Source: Nonomuraea spiralis (GTDB taxonomy: Bacteria; Actinomycetota; Actinomycetes; Streptosporangiales; Streptosporangiaceae). Taken from it: a stretch of 64,000 nucleotides of DNA. The translations under genes were made by a program, and so were the position numbers. Shown here in pieces: positions 8,878 to 16,821 of the stretch; position 1 is the stretch's first letter, and the number at the start of each line of letters is the position of its first letter. A model generated the notes under the pieces. That model was not told where the DNA came from, made no database searches, and saw nothing but the letters and a program-made list of their open reading frames with translations. The DNA lies in NCBI RefSeq assembly GCF_014648435.1, contig NZ_BMRC01000009.1, positions 186,001 through 250,000 on the forward strand, written 5' to 3'.

Positions 8878-9420
8878 CTACCGGGCCGTCACGGTCAGGC
8901 TGGTGCACGGAGTGCCGGCCTCGGGGCCGAGCAGGTCGAGCGCGAACCCGTCCGCGGTCCGGCGGCCCCGCAGCCGGGCCGGCTGGCCGCAGAACAGCGG
9001 CCTGTTGTTCCGATGTCCCACCCGCGTCACCCGCTCGGCCCGCCCCTCCAGCCGCAGCGTCTCGGCCAGGGCGAGCGTCATGAGCGGCCCGTGCACCACC
9101 AGGCCGGGACACCCCTCCACCCGGGTGGCGTACGGCCAGTCGTAGTGGATGCGGTGGGCGTTGGCGGTGGCGGCCGAGAAGCGCATGAGCAGGGTCGGGT
9201 CGGTGTCGAAATGCCAATCCCAGGCGCCCGCCCCGCGGAACGGGGAACCGGCCGTACGCGCCGCCACGGCCGCCTCGGCCGCCGCCGGGCTGCCGGGCGC
9301 GGATGCCCGTCGCCACCCACCACCGACGAGACGGGCCACCGGGCCAATGCCGCCCAGTGCCACAACGGCGGCAGTTCCTCGCCCGGACGGCTCCCACCTC
9401 CGCATGCCCTCGACCACCAT
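8878..9420 (-). pseudogene. MaoC/HTD2-like hydratase, N-terminally truncated remnant
   Basis: Residues about 65-180 match the C-terminal hotdog half of mesaconyl-C4-CoA hydratase-type proteins: FDTDPTLLMRFSAATANAHRIHYDWPYA, then EGCPGLVVHGPLMTLAL and RNNRPLFCGQPARL. Full-length relatives (about 270 aa) have an additional N-terminal hotdog domain. Here the first 60 residues are low-complexity, Ala/Gly/Arg-rich and unlike that domain, and no strong ribosome site precedes the ATG. The upstream neighbour begins only 57 bp away, leaving no room for the missing half. I read this as a deletion remnant; a functional single-domain MaoC hydratase is the alternative. Confidence 0.6.
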
Positions 9421-9476
9421 CCGCCCACGGTACGTCCCGACCGTGTCGGGATCGCCCCGGGGGGAAGGGGCGATCG

Positions 9477-9683
9477 TCAGCGGACGGCGATGATGCCACT
9501 CGGGAGCAGCGCGCCCAGGGTGGTCGTGTCGTTGACAAGGTTGAGCATGTCCAGCACCGGTTGCACCAGCGCGCCGACGGGCCCGCCGGCGGCAATCGAG
9601 TCGGCGGAGGCCGGAGTGGTGAGGACGGTGGTCAGCAGCGCGCCCCCGGCGAGGGCGCAGGCGATACGGCCCATGAGCTTCAT
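9477..9683 (-). CDS. Small secreted hydrophobic protein
   Basis: A 68-residue precursor with a strong Sec signal (MKLMGRIACALAGGALLTTVLTTPASA, cleavage after ASA). The roughly 40-residue mature part is mainly aliphatic (GALVQPVLDMLNLVNDTTTLGALLPSGIIAVR) and lacks cysteine. GGAGG is 5 bp before the ATG at 9683, which I prefer over the GTG at 9689. Size and hydrophobicity recall small actinobacterial surface peptides, but it lacks chaplin Gly-Asn motifs, so no function is proposed. Confidence 0.65.
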   Translation of the reverse strand: MKLMGRIACALAGGALLTTVLTTPASADSIAAGGPVGALVQPVLDMLNLVNDTTTLGALLPSGIIAVR

Positions 9684-9764
9684 GGACACCTCCGTGAGAG
9701 TTACCGAGAGTGATCGTCTAGCACCTTACGTGATCGAAGGGCGGACACCCGGTAAGGCACACGG

Positions 9765-11768
9765 TCAGGCGGGCTGGACGGGAATCATCACCTCGACCGT
9801 CGTGCCCGCGTCCGGGGCGCCCGTGACCAGGCAGATCCCGCCCAGCTCGGCCGTACGCTCGTGCATCGAGGCCAGGCCGACGCCCGGCCGGTGGCCAGGG
9901 GGCAGGCCGACGCCGTCGTCGGCGACCAGCAGGCGCAGCGCCCCGGGCTCGCGGCGCAGCTCGACGCGGACGCGGGTGGCGCGCGCGTGCCGCCGCACGT
10001 TCGTCAGCGCCTCCTGCGCGATCCGGTAGACGGCCACCTCGACGGCGGCGGGCAGGCCGGTCAGGTCACCCTCGGTGACCACCTCGGCGGCCGAACCGTC
10101 CGGCCCGGCCAGCGCCCGTACGGCGGCGGCCAGGCCCAGGTCGTCCAGGGCGGGCGGGCGCAGGCCGTAGACGAGCTGCCGCAGGTCGCCCGTGACCGCG
10201 TCCATGCCGGTACGCAGCTCGCCCAGCAGCCCGTCGGCCGCCTCGGGAGAGGTTCGCAGGCTGAGCCTGGCCATGTTGACGGTCATGGCCAGGCCGCTGA
10301 GCGTCTGGCCGAGGCCGTCGTGCAGGTCGCGGCGCAGCCTCCGGCGTTCCTCCTCGCGGGCGGCCAGCATACGTTCGCGGGAACGTTGCAGGTCGGCCGC
10401 CATGCGCACGGCGTGGGCCACGTCGGCCGCGTACGGGACCAGCGTGTCCAGCACCCGCTCGTCGTGCGCGGCCGGGAAGCGGCGCGGTGCGGGCGGGCCG
10501 ATCAGCAGCCGCCCCACCCACTCGCCGTGCCAGACCAGGGGCACCTCGCGCGGGCGGTCGCCGGCCTGCTCGCGGTCCGCGCTCGCCACGATGACCGGGT
10601 GGCCGGGCTCGCCGCTGGTCACCTCCACCGCGACCCCCTGCACCGCCAGGCCCTCGCGCAGCACGCCGACCACCGCCGCCAGCGCCTGGCCCGGATCACC
10701 CCGGCGTACCTCCTGGGCCAGCCGCTCGGCCAGGTCGCGCGGATCGCCCACCGAACCGTAGAGCAGCCGGTCGACGGCGCGTTGCAGCGTCCGGCGCAAC
10801 GGCTGGAAGAACGCGCCCGTGAGCAGCGCGGAGGCGAGCCCGGCGACCTGGTGGTACCCCGCCACGACCAGGCTCGACAGCGTGGCCATCCCGAAGTAGA
10901 CCCCGCCGATCACGGCCAGCAGCCCGGCGGCGACGAACGTCCGGCTGACGACCGTGTCGATCCCGTAGAGCTGGTGGCGGGTCACCGAGAACACCAGCGC
11001 GACCGGGATGAGCGCCGCCCAGACGATCGACAACCAGGTCAGCTCCAGCGCGACGACGCCCACGAGCATGAACACGATGTACCCGCCGAAGGCGAACAGC
11101 GGCCAGCCGATCTGCCGCCGGCCCACCGGATCGGCCCGGCGGAAACGCAGCAGCAGCGACCAGGCGGCCAGCGGCAGCGTCGCGAGGATGCCGGTCCAGG
11201 CCATCGGCGAGACCACCGGCCAGTACGGCGCCAGCTCCGGGATCTCCAGCGGGTTGTGGATGACCGCGGGCAGCGGGTAACCCTCGGCCGGCGGGTCCGG
11301 CCGTACGAACATGTGGGTCAGCTCGACCGCCGTGGACACCACGCCCAGCAGCACCACGGCCCGCCAGCGCCGCGACGGCAGCCTGCCGTCGGGGGAGTAG
11401 AGCGGCAACAACATCTCCAGCATCAGCCCGGACACCGCCCAGCCGATGTGGGCCGGGAACCGTACGAGCCCGGCCAGCTCGATGTTCCCGTCCGCCGCGG
11501 CGGACAACATCGCCGCCTGGCAGAACGTGTTGACCGCGCCGCCGACGCCGCCCGCGCACATCAGCCACGCCAGCCTGAGCCCGGGCCGGTGCGCGATGAG
11601 GAACGCGGCGAACGCCGGGAACGTGGCCCCCGCCGCCGCCAGCGGCGTGAAGATCTCCGGGACCTGCCACTCGGCGGGGAGCGCGGCGTAGAGCAGCACG
11701 GCCGCGAGCACGAGCACCGGCGAGACCACGGCCAGGACGACGGCGACCACCCGGGTTGCCCACGCCAT
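9765..11768 (-). CDS. Membrane sensor histidine kinase, NarL/DesK class (HisKA_3)
   Basis: A 667-residue sensor. Residues 1-300 hold about eight to nine hydrophobic helices. A GAF-like segment follows (about 340-440), then the dimerisation box EEERRRLRRDLHDGLGQTLSGL with the phospho-accepting His near 475, and a HATPase_c domain with QEALTNVRRHARA and ADDGVGLPPGHRPGVGLASM. Such kinases normally pair with a LuxR-type response regulator, but none is adjacent on either side, so it is an orphan within this window. The long membrane sensor suggests a membrane or lipid-soluble signal; this is inference. Confidence 0.9.
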   Translation of the reverse strand: MAWATRVVAVVLAVVSPVLVLAAVLLYAALPAEWQVPEIFTPLAAAGATFPAFAAFLIAHRPGLRLAWLMCAGGVGGAVNTFCQAAMLSAAADGNIELAGLVRFPAHIGWAVSGLMLEMLLPLYSPDGRLPSRRWRAVVLLGVVSTAVELTHMFVRPDPPAEGYPLPAVIHNPLEIPELAPYWPVVSPMAWTGILATLPLAAWSLLLRFRRADPVGRRQIGWPLFAFGGYIVFMLVGVVALELTWLSIVWAALIPVALVFSVTRHQLYGIDTVVSRTFVAAGLLAVIGGVYFGMATLSSLVVAGYHQVAGLASALLTGAFFQPLRRTLQRAVDRLLYGSVGDPRDLAERLAQEVRRGDPGQALAAVVGVLREGLAVQGVAVEVTSGEPGHPVIVASADREQAGDRPREVPLVWHGEWVGRLLIGPPAPRRFPAAHDERVLDTLVPYAADVAHAVRMAADLQRSRERMLAAREEERRRLRRDLHDGLGQTLSGLAMTVNMARLSLRTSPEAADGLLGELRTGMDAVTGDLRQLVYGLRPPALDDLGLAAAVRALAGPDGSAAEVVTEGDLTGLPAAVEVAVYRIAQEALTNVRRHARATRVRVELRREPGALRLLVADDGVGLPPGHRPGVGLASMHERTAELGGICLVTGAPDAGTTVEVMIPVQPA

Positions 11769-11840
11769 CCGTCCCCGCCTTCCGGCTGCCCGTTCCCGCC
11801 CGACCCTAGCGTGCCCGCCGGGCGTCGGCTATGACGCCGA

Positions 11841-12206
11841 TCACCGCAGGGCCCGCAGCAGCTCGGCCCGGTCCAGGTGCTCGACCTCCCACGTACGGGA
11901 TCGCAGGGTGCCCCGATGGCGGTAGGCGCGCATGATCGCGACGTGTTCGCGCAGCCGTACGAACCCGTGCAGGTCCTCCTCGCTCCGCCACACCGACAGC
12001 GAACCGACGCGGCGGCCGGGGACATCGGCCCACAGCCACATGCCGACCGCGCCGGGCAACTCCGGCCAGTGGCGGCTCAGCGAACGGCCGTGCCGGACGA
12101 TGCCGGGCAGGTCGAGCAGCCGCCGCATGCGGAAGTCCGTCAGGGCGGCCACCAGCGGCCCGGGGCTGCGGCTCTCGGGGCCGGCGATCCAGCGCGAGGT
12201 CAGCAT
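11841..12206 (-). CDS. Spheroidene-monooxygenase/DUF3291-like dimeric ferredoxin-fold protein
   Basis: About 121 residues: LTSRWIAGPESRSPGPLVAAL, GAVGMWLWADVPGRRVGSLSVWRSEEDLHGFVRLREHVAIMRAYRHRG. The SLSVWRSEEDL-F-----H pattern is typical of small ABM/DUF3291-like proteins that resemble heme-degrading or spheroidene monooxygenases. Activity is unproven for most of them. I chose the ATG at 12206 because homology appears to begin there; a GTG at 12257 would add 17 unlike residues. A perfect 10-bp palindrome lies 65 bp upstream at 12272-12281. The gene precedes the orphan kinase on the same strand, 72 bp apart. Confidence 0.68.
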   Translation of the reverse strand: MLTSRWIAGPESRSPGPLVAALTDFRMRRLLDLPGIVRHGRSLSRHWPELPGAVGMWLWADVPGRRVGSLSVWRSEEDLHGFVRLREHVAIMRAYRHRGTLRSRTWEVEHLDRAELLRALR

Positions 12207-12271
12207 GGGCGTGCGTCCGGCCCTTCGGTGGACGGCGTCTCTTGAGTCATGCCGCACAAACTATATTAACG

Positions 12272-12281
12272 ACCGATCGGT
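12272..12281. promoter_or_regulatory. Palindrome ACCGATCGGT, candidate repressor site
   Basis: A perfect 10-bp palindrome in an AT-rich patch (ACTATATTAACGACCGATCG) between the LLM oxidoreductase stop and the small monooxygenase-like gene. It resembles the GATCGGTC half-sites of the 8218-8259 operator, so the TetR protein encoded at 8287 may bind here too. No regulator gene is adjacent. Confidence 0.4.
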
Positions 12282-12289
12282 TGCATACT

Positions 12290-13180
12290 TCAGGAGGTCT
12301 GGCCAGGGGACAGCGCGGCGGCGAGCTCGCGCCAGTGGGGCATCGCCGTCCCGCCCGGCTCGATCCCGATCACCTGGACGGCGACGTGGTCGGCGCCCGC
12401 CTCGACGTGGCCGCGGAGCCTGCCCGCAATGGTGTCCAGGTCGCCCCAGAACACCAGGTCGTCCACCAGGCGGTCGCTGCCGCCGCCGCTGATCTCCTCC
12501 TCCGTGTATCCCAGCCGCCGGAACTTCGCCACGTTGTACGGCGAGCTCAGGTAGAGGTGCAGGTGCTCGCGCGCGACGGCCCGCGCCACGGAGGGGTCGG
12601 TCTCGAACAACACCGCATGCTCGACGGCCAGGAACGCGTCCTGGCCGAGGAGGTCCCGCGACTCGGCCGTGTGCGCCACGTTGACGTGGTAGGTCTGGGC
12701 GCCGGCGGCCCGGTCGCGGGCCAGTTCGAGCATCTTGGGCCCGTACGCGGCCAGGATGCGCCGCACCCCGGACGCGGGCGCCGGGTTGGGCGTCTCCAGC
12801 TCGTCCATCTCGTCCAGGTAGGCGCGCATGGCCGCCAGCGGCGTCGTCCCCGGGCGGGGCTCGCCGCCGAATCCCAGGCCGAGCAGGTGCCGGTCGGGGT
12901 AGGCGTCGGCCAGCAACAGCGCGGCGCCGTACGTCCACTTCGCCGCGCGGGCCCAGGCTCGGGCGATGCCGTTCACGACGTGCATCCGTTGTGTGGCCGA
13001 CAACAGGAAACCGGCGTGCGTGAGCGCCTCGCGTCCGAGCAGCTCGGGCACCCAGAACGCCCGCCAGCCCAGCTCCTCCAGCTCCTGGATCGACTCGCGC
13101 ATCCGCGCGGCCGGCTGGTGTTCGAAGTCGAACGTGTAGATCCCGAACGTGCCGAGATCCAGGCCGTCGATGGTGGCCAT
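12290..13180 (-). CDS. LLM-class F420-dependent oxidoreductase (TIGR03620-like)
   Basis: A 296-residue luciferase-like TIM-barrel enzyme that should use reduced coenzyme F420. The opening LGTFGIYTFDFEHQPA, ELEELGWRAFWVPE, the HLLGLGFGG segment and the C-terminal AGADHVAVQVIG follow the actinobacterial TIGR03620 subfamily, for which no substrate is established. Start is the ATG behind GAGGGGACCCCC. Upstream (13181-13282) is a short AT-rich promoter containing the palindromic GATATAGAAATATC at 13213-13226. The ArsR regulator gene ends at 13283 on the same strand, so the two may be cotranscribed or the palindrome may be a separate control site. Confidence 0.88.
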   Translation of the reverse strand: MATIDGLDLGTFGIYTFDFEHQPAARMRESIQELEELGWRAFWVPELLGREALTHAGFLLSATQRMHVVNGIARAWARAAKWTYGAALLLADAYPDRHLLGLGFGGEPRPGTTPLAAMRAYLDEMDELETPNPAPASGVRRILAAYGPKMLELARDRAAGAQTYHVNVAHTAESRDLLGQDAFLAVEHAVLFETDPSVARAVAREHLHLYLSSPYNVAKFRRLGYTEEEISGGGSDRLVDDLVFWGDLDTIAGRLRGHVEAGADHVAVQVIGIEPGGTAMPHWRELAAALSPGQTS

Positions 13181-13212
13181 GGGGGTCCCCTCGTCATCTG
13201 TCGATCATTAGA

Positions 13213-13226
13213 GATATAGAAATATC
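13213..13226. promoter_or_regulatory. AT-rich palindrome upstream of LLM oxidoreductase
   Basis: GATAT-AGAA-ATATC has 5-bp arms and lies 33 bp ahead of the oxidoreductase start. Its low GC stands out. It may be a promoter element or operator, possibly for the ArsR protein encoded just upstream. Confidence 0.35.
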
Positions 13227-13282
13227 GCAAAATGTCGATACGACACAAGTCGAGGATCCCGCCGGCCGGCCGGTCGCCGCCT

Positions 13283-13597
13283 CTACAGGGTGTGGCCGAG
13301 CGTGGCGACGAGTTGCGCGATGCGCCGTTCGTCGCGCTTGTAGTGGGTCCACTTGCCGACGCGGGTGGCCCGTACCAGCCCGGCGCGCTGCAACTCGCCC
13401 AGGTACGCCGACACCGTCGACTGCGCCAGCCCCACCCTGGCCTGGATGTGGGTCACGCACACCCCGACCTCCACCGGGTCGGCGATCGCCCCCTCCAGGG
13501 AGAAGTTCCGCTCCGGCTCCCGCAACCACGACAGCAGTTGCAGGCGTGTGGGGTTCGCCAGCGCGCGCAGGGCGTCGGACAGCTCGGAATCGGTCAT
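13283..13597 (-). CDS. ArsR-family winged-helix transcriptional regulator
   Basis: About 104-114 residues, depending on which of three in-frame starts (13627, 13615, 13597) is used. The winged-helix core is clear: LSDALRALANPTRLQLLSWLREPE, CVTHIQARVGLAQSTVSAYLGELQRAGLVRATRVGKWTHYKRDE. Metal-binding cysteine pairs of classic ArsR are absent (a single Cys near residue 55), so it probably senses something other than metal. It is divergent from the phosphotransferase gene at 13701, with an 8-bp inverted repeat between them at 13640-13663. Confidence 0.88.
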   Translation of the reverse strand: MTDSELSDALRALANPTRLQLLSWLREPERNFSLEGAIADPVEVGVCVTHIQARVGLAQSTVSAYLGELQRAGLVRATRVGKWTHYKRDERRIAQLVATLGHTL

Positions 13598-13639
13598 GAG
13601 TGAGGACTCCGTCATGGATGCGATCATAGGGAGTCATCG

Positions 13640-13663
13640 ACGCATCGCAGTAATCCGATGCGT
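13640..13663. promoter_or_regulatory. Probable ArsR operator in divergent promoter
   Basis: Perfect inverted repeat ACGCATCG (13640-13647), 8-bp spacer, CGATGCGT (13656-13663). A further half-site GATGCGATC lies at 13617. It falls between the divergent ArsR and phosphotransferase genes, where autoregulation is expected. Confidence 0.6.
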
Positions 13664-13700
13664 ATCGGTTCATGATGGTCCGAGCCTTCTGGGAGTCCGA

Positions 13701-14570
13701 ATGAGCGACCACACCCCCGCGTCCGGTCTTGAGCGTGATGAGCGGGCGTTGCTGGAGCGGGTGGCGCCCGGTCTCGGGGATGGCGAGCCGGTCGTCCGGG
13801 AGGGGCAGTTCCACCGGGTGGTGGTCGGGCCGGATCGGGTGGTGTGCCTGCCGCGTACCCGGGCGGCGGCCGTACGGTTGCCGCGGCGGGCCGCCGTGCT
13901 GCGTGTACTCGCCGGGCTCGATCTCGGGTTCCGTACGCCTCTGCCGCTGTCGGAGGGCACGGGGGAGCCGCCGTACCTGGTGCTCACGCGTGTGCCAGGG
14001 GCGCCGTTGGAGCCGTACGAGGTGGCCGACCCCCGGGTGGCCGACGCGGCGGCGGCGCAGTACGCCGCGCTGCTGGCCGGGCTCGCCGCGGCGGGCGCGG
14101 ACGAGCGGGCCCGCGCGGTCCTGCCCGCGCCGCGCGACCAGTGGCGGCGGTTCGCGGCGGAGGTCCGCGCCGACCTGTTCGCCCTCATGTCGCCGGACGG
14201 ACGCCGTCGCGCCGAACGGGAACTCGCCGCGCTCGACGATCTCCCGTACGTCGCCGAGGCCGTGGTGCACGGCGACCTCGGGCCCGAGAACGTCCTGTGG
14301 GAGTACGAGGACGGCCTGCCCCGGCTCGCCGGCGTGATCGACTGGGACGAGGTGACGATCGGCGACCCGGCCGAGGACCTGGCGGCCCTGGAAGCCGGGT
14401 ACGGCGGGGACTTCCTGGCCCGCGTACTGGCGCGGACGGCCTCCGCGGACGCCGCCCTGGCCGCCCGCGTCACCGCCATCCGCCACACCTTCGCCCTGCA
14501 ACAGGCCCTGTCCGCCCACCACGACGGCGACGCGGAAGAACTGGCGGACGGCCTCACCGGCTACCGCTGA
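13701..14570 (+). CDS. Aminoglycoside-phosphotransferase-fold kinase (APH family)
   Basis: A 289-residue small-molecule kinase-like protein. The catalytic loop VVHGDLGPENVLW (His-Gly-Asp with Asn five residues on) and the metal-binding GVIDWDEVTIGDPAEDLA match APH-family enzymes. The N-lobe is recognisable (QFHRVVVGPDRVVCLPR, then VPGAPLEPYEV). Substrate could be an antibiotic, sugar, choline or homoserine and cannot be told from this. Start is the ATG behind GGGAG. It is divergent from ArsR. The open frame continues upstream across the intergenic region, but that part lacks homology. Confidence 0.85.
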   Translation: MSDHTPASGLERDERALLERVAPGLGDGEPVVREGQFHRVVVGPDRVVCLPRTRAAAVRLPRRAAVLRVLAGLDLGFRTPLPLSEGTGEPPYLVLTRVPGAPLEPYEVADPRVADAAAAQYAALLAGLAAAGADERARAVLPAPRDQWRRFAAEVRADLFALMSPDGRRRAERELAALDDLPYVAEAVVHGDLGPENVLWEYEDGLPRLAGVIDWDEVTIGDPAEDLAALEAGYGGDFLARVLARTASADAALAARVTAIRHTFALQQALSAHHDGDAEELADGLTGYR

Positions 14571-14597
14571 CCACCCCGCGGCGACGACAAGAGCGGC

Positions 14598-14713
14598 ACC
14601 CGCGCCGCGGGCTCTCCCGAACCCGCGCCGCGGGCTCTCCCGAACCCGCGCCGCGGGCTCTCCCCGGACCGGGGCCGCGGGCTTTCCTCAAGGGGTCGGG
14701 CTTTCCTCAAGGG
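14598..14713. repeat. GC-rich tandem repeats downstream of APH gene
   Basis: Three 23-bp units beginning ACCCGCGCCGCGGGCTCTCC lie head to tail at 14598-14666. A degenerate fourth unit follows, then GGGCTTTCCTCAAGGG occurs twice (14679-14694 and 14698-14713), 19 bp apart. Each 23-bp unit contains CCCGCGCCGCGGG, able to form a small hairpin, so the array could act as a transcription barrier between the APH and P450 genes. Confidence 0.75.
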
Positions 14714-14794
14714 CGCGTAATCCCCGCTGACCAGCACACCCTTCACTTCGTCATGCCCAGGTAGATCCCCAAACCCAAAGTAATCCATCCAGTC

Positions 14795-14826
14795 AAGGCG
14801 ATTGCCTTAAATAAGGCGATCGCCTT
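14795..14826. promoter_or_regulatory. Tandem TetR-type operators upstream of P450
   Basis: Two 14-bp boxes, AAGGCGATTGCCTT (14795-14808, one mismatch to perfect symmetry) and AAGGCGATCGCCTT (14813-14826, perfect), are spaced 18 bp start to start, so they lie nearly two helical turns apart on the same face. They sit 38 bp before the cytochrome P450 ATG in an AT-rich island. The TetR encoded after the P450 is the obvious candidate ligand-responsive binder. Confidence 0.7.
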
Positions 14827-14863
14827 ATATTCCGAAGTGTCGGGCTTTCAAGCTGGAGGACGC

Positions 14864-16087
14864 ATGACTGCAGAAGCGATCCCCGATTTCCCCTTCGACC
14901 GCCCCATGGCGCTGGAACCGCCGCCACAACTCGCCGACCTGCGGGCGAAATGTCCCGTGTCCCACGTACGGCTGCCCAGCGGCGACGTGGCGACCCTCGT
15001 GACCAGGTACGACGACGCCCGCGCCGTGCTGGCCGACCCGCGCTTCAGCCGCAACCTCGCCCGCGACGGCGCCGCCCGGCTGTCCACCACGGAGGACGGC
15101 GGCCTGTTCAGCCGGAGCAAGGAAGGCGCCGGCGACATCAACGAGGGCGAGGGCCACATGCGCTGGCGGCGGCTGCTGAGCCGCTGGTTCACCGCGCGCA
15201 AGATGGAGGTGTGGCGCTCCCGGGTCGAGGTCATGGCCGAGGACCTGCTGGACGACATGCTGGCCAAGGGCTCCCCGGGCAACCTGTCATCCGGTCTGGC
15301 CCTGCCCCTCCCGGTACGCGTCATCTGCGCCCTGGTCGGCGCGCCGAGCGAGGACCAGGACAAGTTCGCGCACTGGTCGCGCACGATGCTGACGCTGACG
15401 CGCAACACGCAGGAGGAGGTCGACGCGGCCTACCGGGAGTTCAACGCGTACGTGTCGGACCTGGTCGACCGCAACCGCGCGAACCCCGGCGACGACCTGC
15501 TCAGCGAGCTGACCCAGATCAGCGACGCCGAGGACGGCAGGCTCAGCCAGGCCGAGCTCATCGCCACCGTACGCGGGCTGCTGCTGGCCGGCCACGAGAC
15601 CACGTCCAACATGATCGCGATCATGACGGCGATGTTGCTCTCCGACCGGCGGCGCTACGAGGCCGTGATCGACGACCCCGACCTGATCCCCGGCACGGTG
15701 GAGGAGGTCCTGCGGCTGGACAGCACGTTGTCGGCGATCGGCGGCGTGCCCCGGTTCATCACCGAGGACGTCGAGCTGGGCGAGGTCACCGTGCCCGCCG
15801 GCAGCACGCTGATCCCCAACGTCCCCGCCGCGAACCGCGACCCGGCCAAGTTCACCGATCCCGACCGGTTCGACCCGCGGCGGGACAACGGCAGCCAGCA
15901 CCTCACCTTCGGCGCCGGCCGCCACTACTGCCTCGGCCAGCCGCTGGCCAGGGTGGAGCTTCAGGTCGTCCTGGGCCTGCTGACACGCCGCCTGCCCGAC
16001 CTGCGGCTGCGCGACGCTCCCGAGGACCTGCGGCTGCGTACGGGTGGTCTGTCCGGCGGCCTTCAGGATGTCTGGGTCACCTGGTGA
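14864..16087 (+). CDS. Cytochrome P450 (bacterial class I)
   Basis: A 407-residue soluble P450 monooxygenase. The oxygen-binding I-helix reads GLLLAGHETTSN (Ala242-Thr247), the K-helix is EEVLRLD, and the heme loop is FGAGRHYCLGQPLAR with the thiolate ligand near Cys356. Length is typical. It needs a ferredoxin and reductase, which are not next to it; the FAD reductase at 1725 is the only candidate reductase in the window. The ATG has GGAGGA 4 bp upstream. Twin palindromic operators precede it and a TetR gene follows, so expression is probably induced by its substrate or product. The substrate is unknown; both catabolism and secondary metabolism are possible. Confidence 0.95.
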   Translation: MTAEAIPDFPFDRPMALEPPPQLADLRAKCPVSHVRLPSGDVATLVTRYDDARAVLADPRFSRNLARDGAARLSTTEDGGLFSRSKEGAGDINEGEGHMRWRRLLSRWFTARKMEVWRSRVEVMAEDLLDDMLAKGSPGNLSSGLALPLPVRVICALVGAPSEDQDKFAHWSRTMLTLTRNTQEEVDAAYREFNAYVSDLVDRNRANPGDDLLSELTQISDAEDGRLSQAELIATVRGLLLAGHETTSNMIAIMTAMLLSDRRRYEAVIDDPDLIPGTVEEVLRLDSTLSAIGGVPRFITEDVELGEVTVPAGSTLIPNVPAANRDPAKFTDPDRFDPRRDNGSQHLTFGAGRHYCLGQPLARVELQVVLGLLTRRLPDLRLRDAPEDLRLRTGGLSGGLQDVWVTW

Positions 16088-16158
16088 CCTTCTGTCCCCT
16101 TCCGGCGGCATGGGATACTCGCTCGGGGACGGTGCTGTAGACAAGATCGAGGACGGTC

Positions 16159-16821
16159 ATGGACGTCAGTACGGCGGTCGCCGCGCCGCCTGCCCGCTCG
16201 ACCCGCGTCAAGGACAAGATCATGGCGACCGCGGAGCGGCTCTACGCCGAGCACGGCTTCGCGAACGTGTCGATCAGGATGATCCGCGAAGCGGCCGGCC
16301 AGCGGAACAAGTCCGCCGTCCAATACCACTTCAGCACCCGTGACGAGCTGATCCAGGCGATCCTGTCCCGGCACGCGGCCGCCATCGACCTGCACCGCCT
16401 GCCGATGGTGGCCGCGCTGGAGGCGTCCGGCGAGGTGACGTTGCGCGACTGGATCACGTGCGCCATCGCGCCGAGCATCGAGCACCACATCGAGCTGGGC
16501 ACCCCGTCCTGGTACGGACGGTTCCTCGCCCAGGCCGTCGTGGAGCCCACCTTCCGCGAGTACGCGGCACAGGCGACGCTGAGCACGCCCTCGTTCCGCC
16601 GCCTGGAGCTCCTGCGCCCGCCGTCCATGCGGGACCGGGCGCTGGAGTTGTCCGAGCGGCAGGCGGCCATGATCCGGCTGCTCGTCGTGCACATGAGTGC
16701 CGAGCTGGAGGCCGACCTGGCCGCCGGCCGTGCCGCCGCCTCCCCCGAGCAGGCGTGGCGCTCGCTGGGGGACAACCTGATCACCGCCGTGTGCGGGCTC
16801 AGCAGCGCCCTGCTGCCCTAG
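16159..16821 (+). CDS. TetR-family transcriptional regulator linked to P450
   Basis: A 220-residue regulator with a standard DNA-binding domain (STRVKDKIMATAERLYAEHGFANVSIRMIREAAGQRNKSAVQYHFSTRDELI) and an all-helical ligand domain. It follows the P450 gene by 71 bp on the same strand and is its most likely regulator through the palindromes at 14795-14826. HFSTRDEL with LRPPSMRDRAL-type C-terminal sequence resembles regulators of lipid or steroid catabolism, but the match is not specific. Its last 4 bases overlap the convergent phospholipase gene. Confidence 0.9.
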   Translation: MDVSTAVAAPPARSTRVKDKIMATAERLYAEHGFANVSIRMIREAAGQRNKSAVQYHFSTRDELIQAILSRHAAAIDLHRLPMVAALEASGEVTLRDWITCAIAPSIEHHIELGTPSWYGRFLAQAVVEPTFREYAAQATLSTPSFRRLELLRPPSMRDRALELSERQAAMIRLLVVHMSAELEADLAAGRAAASPEQAWRSLGDNLITAVCGLSSALLP

